A stretch of DNA of 34,425 nt from SIG480 sp045636865 (lineage in GTDB: Bacteria; Bacillota; Clostridia; Oscillospirales; JAAYXM01): positions 1 to 34,425 of the forward strand of contig JAZTYJ010000006.1 of NCBI GenBank assembly GCA_045636865.1. The letters are read 5' to 3'. Position 1 is the first letter of the stretch. Each line of letters begins with the position of its first letter. Below are positions 30,661 through 34,425 of the stretch, one piece after another. The notes beneath the pieces are model-generated. The model was given only the letters and a program-made list of their open reading frames with translations, had not been told where the DNA came from and did no database searches. A program made the position numbers and the translations under genes.

Positions 30661-32382
30661 ATGTTCGACTATTTAACCCACGAAAGGTTAACTACTCCTC
30701 TTTTTGAGCAACCGAAAAAGAAAGAGAAATACTATGATTTCGGGTCGGGAAATAAAACTCCCAAAAAAGAAAGCTCAACTGCAGAAAGAGATGCAAGAGT
30801 CAGAAAAGCATACTCCGAGCGTCAGAAAAAAGAGGAGAGAGATGAGTTTCTCATAGGATTTAATGAATTTGATAATGAGAAAACTTTTTCTCAAAAAAAT
30901 GCGAGTAAAAACAACAATAGCCCAAGTAAGAAGAATATAAATCTTGATAAAATCTTCAAATGGGACAGCTTTGACGATTTTCAAAAGGGATTTAATTCAA
31001 GCTTCTTAAATGACGATGAAAAAGAGTTTTACACGCAAACAAAAAGCCAACCTCAAAACACTACCAAAAAGTATGACGATAGCTTCTACAGACAAAACTA
31101 TCAAGAGCGAGCAACTTCTCGAAAAAAAGAAACAGACGAAGATGTGTTAAATATTCGAGAGGCAAAACGAAGCATCAATTATTCTCTGCTCCCCCAAGAG
31201 CGTGCAAGGCGCATTGCAGATGCAAAGGAAAGCGGTGATGCGGAAAAGTACCTGTCTTTATCCACGGGAAGCGATTTGGATAACTTTATGGATTTCGAGA
31301 GCAAGGTTGCATATAAAAACGCGAAGCAAGAATATCTGAAAAGAGCTTCAGAAAACGGATATAATCCCGAAGACTTTTTTGTTCAGCAAGAATCCGATAT
31401 GGCAGGCGCAGTAGCGGCAGAAGAAGTAACCAAGCGGTGGCAGAGCAAAAAACAAGAAGTAGCCAATAATGTTTATATGTATGCACTAGACAATAAAAAG
31501 GTCGAAATGGAATCGGTAAAAGAAGACCCCGATTACAGTTCAGCAATTGCAGAGGGTGCAAGAATACTTCCCGAAAAATATAAGGGATCTGAATATTATA
31601 TAAATGGCAATGAGAGCTATCGTATAGGCGAAAACAATCTCATTTTATCGTTGATAAATAGTCCTGAATATCGGAATAACCTGCTCAACGAAAGTGAACG
31701 TAACAATGAAGATTCAATAGAGAGCTATATGGCGAAAAAGGTTTCGGAACTTACAGAGGATGAAAAAAGTATTTTTAGGTACTATGGCGGTAAAGGCGAC
31801 TATGAGTCGGTAAATAAATATTGGGAAATACTCGACAGAGAATTAAATCGTCGTGTGCAGAATCGTGAAAACGAAAAAAGCTATATGCAAGCATACGAAA
31901 ACCCACTTATCGGTGTAGCGCAATATATAAAGTCAGGATTTCAGACTCCGGATGCATATTTTGCAACATTGGGAAATAAGATAAAAAATACTTTTTCCGA
32001 GGAATACATACCGATAGACAAAAACAGCTTGGCATATCGTGGAGCACATCTCTCAAATCAAGCACAAGCAGGAGTAACGGATAAAGCATATGATGCAGCG
32101 GGTGGTGAAGAAGGCTTTGGTGATACTGCTCGTTTTTTAGCCAATACAGGTCTTTCTCTTGGTCGAAGCACATCAAAGCTGATGTTTGGACCTACCGGTA
32201 TGCTAATAGCATCAGGACTTGATACGGCAGGTCAAACAACCTTTGATGCATTAGAACGAGGCGTTGACACAGAACGAGCTTTGGCTCTTGGAACTGCAGC
32301 GGGAGCAATAGAAGCGATAACTGAAAAACTACCGCTTGACAATTTGTTTAAAATCGCAAAAAATGAAAAAAAGAAAGCTTAA
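30661..32382 (+). CDS. Polymorphic toxin, phage-structural-like N-terminal part (frame 0)
   Basis: A 573-residue frame-0 product. Residues 1-170 are charged and disorder-like (Lys, Glu, Asn, Ser rich). A helical middle region follows, then a Gly/Ala-rich segment from about 495 (TGLSLGRSTSKLMFGPTGMLI, split here from LDTAGQTTFDALERG) to GAIEAITEKLPLDNLF. That last region is typical of large phage minor structural or internal virion proteins of Firmicutes, and such proteins often end in toxin domains. Translation stops at TAA 32380-32382, just after an A_AAA_AAG site, while the sequence continues in the -1 frame. AAAAGGAGAAA lies just before ATG 30661. No capsid, tail or integrase gene adjoins. 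The locus is AT-rich and uses AGA, ATA and TTA codons more than its neighbours, suggesting transfer. Confidence 0.7.
   Translation: MFDYLTHERLTTPLFEQPKKKEKYYDFGSGNKTPKKESSTAERDARVRKAYSERQKKEERDEFLIGFNEFDNEKTFSQKNASKNNNSPSKKNINLDKIFKWDSFDDFQKGFNSSFLNDDEKEFYTQTKSQPQNTTKKYDDSFYRQNYQERATSRKKETDEDVLNIREAKRSINYSLLPQERARRIADAKESGDAEKYLSLSTGSDLDNFMDFESKVAYKNAKQEYLKRASENGYNPEDFFVQQESDMAGAVAAEEVTKRWQSKKQEVANNVYMYALDNKKVEMESVKEDPDYSSAIAEGARILPEKYKGSEYYINGNESYRIGENNLILSLINSPEYRNNLLNESERNNEDSIESYMAKKVSELTEDEKSIFRYYGGKGDYESVNKYWEILDRELNRRVQNRENEKSYMQAYENPLIGVAQYIKSGFQTPDAYFATLGNKIKNTFSEEYIPIDKNSLAYRGAHLSNQAQAGVTDKAYDAAGGEEGFGDTARFLANTGLSLGRSTSKLMFGPTGMLIASGLDTAGQTTFDALERGVDTERALALGTAAGAIEAITEKLPLDNLFKIAKNEKKKA
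32367..32373 (+). other. A_AAA_AAG slippery heptamer, possible -1 frameshift site
   Basis: In frame 0 the codons are GAA AAA AAG AAA GCT TAA. A -1 slip on A_AAA_AAG, the same heptamer as in E. coli dnaX, continues as GAA AGC TTA AAG GCT GTG into the second open frame. Read through, the product would be 837 residues (571 + 266). Loss of one A from the 7-A run would look the same. Confidence 0.5.
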
Positions 32383-32387
32383 AGGCT

Positions 32388-33173
32388 GTGCTCTCTTCTA
32401 TTGCGAAACATAGCGGAATAGGCGCAGGAGAAGAGCTTTTATCTAATCTTTCGAGCACGTTGTCAGATATGGCGATAATGCGAGATAAATCAGACTATCA
32501 ACAGTATATCTCGAAACTTTGCGAAGAAAAAATGATAACGCGTGAAGAAGCAGAAAAAGAAGCGTTGATCAAGTTTTTTGTAAAAGAGCCGATAGTCGCA
32601 GCGGCGCAAGGAGCTATATCCGATGCCATAATGGGCAGCGGTGCAAATCTCTATTCACGGTTCGCTGATGCAAACAGGATGAATACAGAGATGTGGCAAG
32701 TTCCGCCCGAGAATGATTCATCATTTGAAATGATGAATTTGCCGGAAGAAGACAAAATCTTACTAAAGCAACTGTTAGATGAAAAAGTGAACTTAACAGT
32801 AGAAGATGTTTTGTTTGTAACAAAAGACAAAACAGGACAGACGATTTGGCTTGAAAAGGGAAATCCAAGGGCGGGTCTTATACATACTTTAGATGGTAAT
32901 GGAATTACCCCCGGACATGCAAAAAATTTTCAGGATGCAGCAGGAATAAGCCGAGAAGAAGTCCCTATGTTTTTAAAAAAAGTTATTTCAGAAGGTGATG
33001 TTGTGAGTAACGTGTTAAAACCGGTAAAAAATCGCATGGGATATGAAAGGATATATTACTATAACGGAGAATTCTATCTGCTAACAGGAGTTGGAACAAA
33101 TGGTTTTATATCATCAGCATATCCAATAGGGATTTCGAATTTTAAAAAATTAATGAGGAGACGAAAAAAATGA
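32388..33173 (+). CDS. Polymorphic toxin, C-terminal part with nuclease-like domain (-1 frame)
   Basis: The -1 frame is open from 32367 (after TGA 32364-32366) to 33173; the first GTG is at 32388, with no convincing ribosome binding site. Its start (LKAVLSSIAKHSGIGAGEEL) continues the helical phage-like segment of the preceding frame. The last about 120 residues form a compact domain: TIWLEKGNPRAGLIHTLDG, HAKNFQDAAGI, VPMFLKKVISEGDVVSN, YERIYYYNGEFYLLTG, GFISSAYPIG. This pattern resembles phage-borne BECR-fold nucleases of polymorphic toxins (PBECR-like). The activity is inferred, not shown. The stop overlaps the next start, as in toxin-immunity pairs. Confidence 0.6.
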   Translation: MLSSIAKHSGIGAGEELLSNLSSTLSDMAIMRDKSDYQQYISKLCEEKMITREEAEKEALIKFFVKEPIVAAAQGAISDAIMGSGANLYSRFADANRMNTEMWQVPPENDSSFEMMNLPEEDKILLKQLLDEKVNLTVEDVLFVTKDKTGQTIWLEKGNPRAGLIHTLDGNGITPGHAKNFQDAAGISREEVPMFLKKVISEGDVVSNVLKPVKNRMGYERIYYYNGEFYLLTGVGTNGFISSAYPIGISNFKKLMRRRKK

Positions 33174-33505
33174 AAAAAGAAACAATAAAGATAATGCTTG
33201 ATTTTCTTCAAGGTCCTATATGGCTTAGCGATATCGAAACGGGAGAACCTTTCACAGAAGTGGAAATAGTAAATAATGATCCTATTATACGAGAGTTGAA
33301 CCGAGAGTGTGGTCAGCGATATACCGGATATTATAAGTTTGATTACAATGGCCAAGCATGTTTCTTTGATGAAGAAGCAGAAAAAAAAGACAAGTATATT
33401 ATGATTGATCTTTTGACAAAGCTTATAAACAGGCTAAACGAAATTAATGATGGTAGTTATGTTGTAGAGGATTTCAACATAATAGAAAAATACAAAAATC
33501 TGTAG
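33170..33505 (+). CDS. Candidate immunity protein 1
   Basis: A 111-residue small acidic cytoplasmic protein (MKKETIKIMLDFLQGPIW...), with no signal peptide or membrane span. Its ATG overlaps the toxin stop (ATGA), and AGGAG is 9 bases upstream inside the toxin frame. Small acidic proteins encoded directly after a C-terminal toxin domain are usually its cognate inhibitors. I do not recognise the family. A hairpin repeat lies after its stop. Confidence 0.6.
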   Translation: MKKETIKIMLDFLQGPIWLSDIETGEPFTEVEIVNNDPIIRELNRECGQRYTGYYKFDYNGQACFFDEEAEKKDKYIMIDLLTKLINRLNEINDGSYVVEDFNIIEKYKNL

Positions 33506-33533
33506 TTTTCTCACTAAACCACAACATAACCGG

Positions 33534-33565
33534 ACAGAGCAAGGGTTTTCCCTTGCTCTGTTTGC
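33534..33565. repeat. Module-end hairpin repeat, copy 1
   Basis: ACAGAGCAAGGG (33534-33545) and CCCTTGCTCTGT (33550-33561) flank a TTTT loop. The unit recurs at 34079-34111 with one extra C. It follows the first immunity gene. Only TTGC follows, so it is not a textbook terminator, although T-rich ends occur within the stem. Confidence 0.75.
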
Positions 33566-33587
33566 GTACGCGCGTAATATGTGGTAG

Positions 33588-33686
33588 AATGGAAGAAAAC
33601 ATAAGCTAAATCGCACACCCGAACAAAAAGAACTGTTGAGACTGGGACATATCAGTCCAAGAATAGGAGGAATATTTAATGAATAA
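33588..33686 (+). pseudogene. Toxin-like 3' remnant preceding the second immunity gene
   Basis: A 32-codon open stretch after TAG 33585-33587 encodes NGRKHKLNRTPEQKELLRLG (first 20 residues), then HISPRIGGIFNE and TAA at 33684-33686. It overlaps the second immunity gene start by 8 bases in another frame. The residue choice (basic, NRTPEQKELL, ending IGGIFNE) looks like the tail of a real protein. Upstream of the TAG the same frame reads FAYARNMW back to the hairpin. I infer the 3' end of a displaced toxin C-terminal module; without a database match this is tentative. Confidence 0.4.
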
Positions 33687-34065
33687 TTTAGAAAGGTTTA
33701 TTTGCAACGAGACATTCTATGATGAAAGATTTTATGGAGAACACGATCTCACCCTTTCGATAAAAGAGTATCCAAAACTGTATATACATATTTGGGATGG
33801 ATTTTTAGATGATATCCACAGACCATCACGAGTCAACGGAGATACATGGAAAGGTTTTACTCGTGATTTTCACGAAGAGGTGAGAACTTATTGTGGCGTA
33901 GAAGTAGAAATGGAGAATATTGATGAGTATATAAACGACCTTCTTTTGTATAAGGATAAAAAAATGGATTTGGGTGATGAAACAATGGAAGCATACAAGC
34001 TCATTTTTGATTTTCTTACTTTCGCAAAAGAAAACAACCTTACAGTTTTAGCAGACTATTCATAA
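33679..34065 (+). CDS. Candidate immunity protein 2
   Basis: A 128-residue acidic protein (MNNLERFICNETFYDERFYG...). It is rich in aromatic and acidic residues, with a YIHIWDGFLDDIHRP segment and a C-terminal helix (MEAYKLIFDFLTFAKENN). No signal or membrane span is seen. AGGAGG is 8 bases before the ATG. It is unrelated by eye to candidate immunity protein 1, consistent with protection against a different toxin domain. A near-identical hairpin repeat follows it too. Confidence 0.6.
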   Translation: MNNLERFICNETFYDERFYGEHDLTLSIKEYPKLYIHIWDGFLDDIHRPSRVNGDTWKGFTRDFHEEVRTYCGVEVEMENIDEYINDLLLYKDKKMDLGDETMEAYKLIFDFLTFAKENNLTVLADYS

Positions 34066-34075
34066 ACCTCAAAAA

Positions 34076-34110
34076 CAAACAGAGCAAGGGTTTTCCCCTT
34101 GCTCTGTTTG
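34076..34110. repeat. Module-end hairpin repeat, copy 2
   Basis: CAAACAGAGCAAGGG (34076-34090) and CCCTTGCTCTGTTTG (34096-34110) form a perfect 15-base stem with a TTTTC loop. The core is the same as the copy at 33534-33565 apart from one C. Confidence 0.78.
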
Positions 34111-34121
34111 CTGATGAACAT

Positions 34122-34147
34122 AAAAAAGTCTGCAAATGAATGCAGAC
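34122..34147. terminator. Intrinsic terminator between the island and rpsT
   Basis: AAAAAAGTCTGCA (34122-34134) pairs with the downstream TGCAGACTTTTTT across a six-base loop. It serves the rpsT transcript on the minus strand and is flanked by A and T runs, so it can work both ways. Confidence 0.85.
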
Positions 34148-34174
34148 TTTTTTATGTTAAATTGAACTATTCAA

Positions 34175-34425
34175 TTACTGAGCAGCGTTAGCTTTCTTTG
34201 CAAGACGGCTCTTCTTGCGAGCTGCGCAGTTCTTATGGATAAGACCCTTACGAACTGCAGTGTCAATGCTCTGTGCTGCAGCATTGTAAGCTGCCGGAGC
34301 GTCGATGCCGCCCTCGATAGCGGCCTCGCACTTTTTGAGTGATGACTTAAGCTGCGACTTGGCGGCTTGGTTGCGAGCTGCATAGACCTTTGTAAGTTCA
34401 ACGCGCTTCTTAGCAGATTTAATAT
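34175..34425 (-). CDS. rpsT: 30S ribosomal protein S20, 5' end beyond the window
   Basis: S20 is a primary 16S rRNA-binding protein of the small subunit. About 83 residues are visible, from IKSAKKRVELTKVYAARN to ARKKSRLAKKANAAQ and TAA at 34175-34177. The pattern is the basic helical S20 type: N-terminal IKSAKKR, a central Ala/Lys helix with AYNAAAQSIDTAVRKGLIHK and the C-terminal KNCAARKKSRLAKKA. Only a few N-terminal residues should be missing. The gene is convergent with the toxin-immunity island. Confidence 0.95.
   Translation of the reverse strand, partial: IKSAKKRVELTKVYAARNQAAKSQLKSSLKKCEAAIEGGIDAPAAYNAAAQSIDTAVRKGLIHKNCAARKKSRLAKKANAAQ

Noticed and set aside
32388..33173. Independent start of the second toxin frame at GTG 32388
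   Set aside because: No adequate ribosome binding site, and the residues before the GTG continue the phage-like helical segment, so it is a continuation of the upstream gene.
1..34425. tRNA genes, rRNA, CRISPR arrays, insertion sequences or integrase
   Set aside because: I saw no cloverleaf, no regularly spaced repeats and no transposase or recombinase motifs. The only repeats are the paralogous nagA genes and the two module-end hairpins.

Overview
The window looks like a chromosomal segment of an anaerobic Clostridia-type Firmicute, probably a gut Oscillospirales or Ruminococcaceae-like organism. Evidence is the rpsO-pnp pair, the nnrD / lipoprotein / alr / mazF order familiar from Firmicutes, AGGAGG-type ribosome binding sites, TTGnnn-17-TATAAT promoters, a complete Rnf ion-pumping complex and an NH3-dependent NadE. 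The taxon is inferred from gene content, not proven.

Layout. 1-2.0 kb: pnp (cut by the window edge) and rpsO on the minus strand, with structured leaders. 2.1-6.9 kb: plus-strand genes for a SLOG-family protein, NAD(P)HX dehydratase, a lipoprotein, alanine racemase, MazF without a MazE, and two unknown proteins. 6.9-10.0 kb: minus-strand NusG-II-like protein, ApbE flavin transferase, EamA transporter and a mannonate/fructuronate-type SDR. 10.1-12.9 kb: two overlapping RimK-like ATP-grasp ligases, TspO and a cyclophilin. 12.9-17.4 kb: a Gfo/Idh/MocA oxidoreductase divergent from two nearly identical nagA-type deacetylases and a LysR regulator. 17.4-18.7 kb: two half-size TauE/SafE proteins and an exported protein. 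18.8-22.0 kb: nadE, a DUF218 membrane protein, cysK and a FabG-like SDR. 22.0-24.2 kb: malic enzyme with a Rex-like operator, and a membrane-anchored polysaccharide deacetylase. 24.3-30.3 kb: rnfCDGEAB followed by a membrane-anchored glycoside-hydrolase-like protein. 30.5-34.1 kb: an AT-rich accessory island. 34.2 kb to the end: rpsT, cut by the right edge.

How genes work together. Rnf couples reduced ferredoxin oxidation to NAD reduction and ion pumping. The ApbE encoded about 17 kb away is the expected enzyme for attaching FMN to RnfD and RnfG, and the NusG-II-like protein beside it is often found near Rnf systems. The malic enzyme may be tied to the NADH/NAD ratio through the Rex-like palindrome. 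The deacetylase pair, LysR regulator and divergent oxidoreductase look like an amino-sugar or related sugar module.

The most interesting region is 30.5-34.1 kb. It reads as a phage-structural-protein-like polymorphic toxin whose frame is broken exactly at an A_AAA_AAG slippery heptamer. A -1 slip there would give one 837-residue protein with a nuclease-like C-terminus. An overlapping candidate immunity gene follows. A second module then appears, consisting of a short toxin-like 3' remnant overlapping another candidate immunity gene, and each module ends in a near-identical hairpin repeat. The toxin leader contains mutually exclusive hairpins resembling an attenuator. This island was probably acquired horizontally between the Rnf operon and rpsT.
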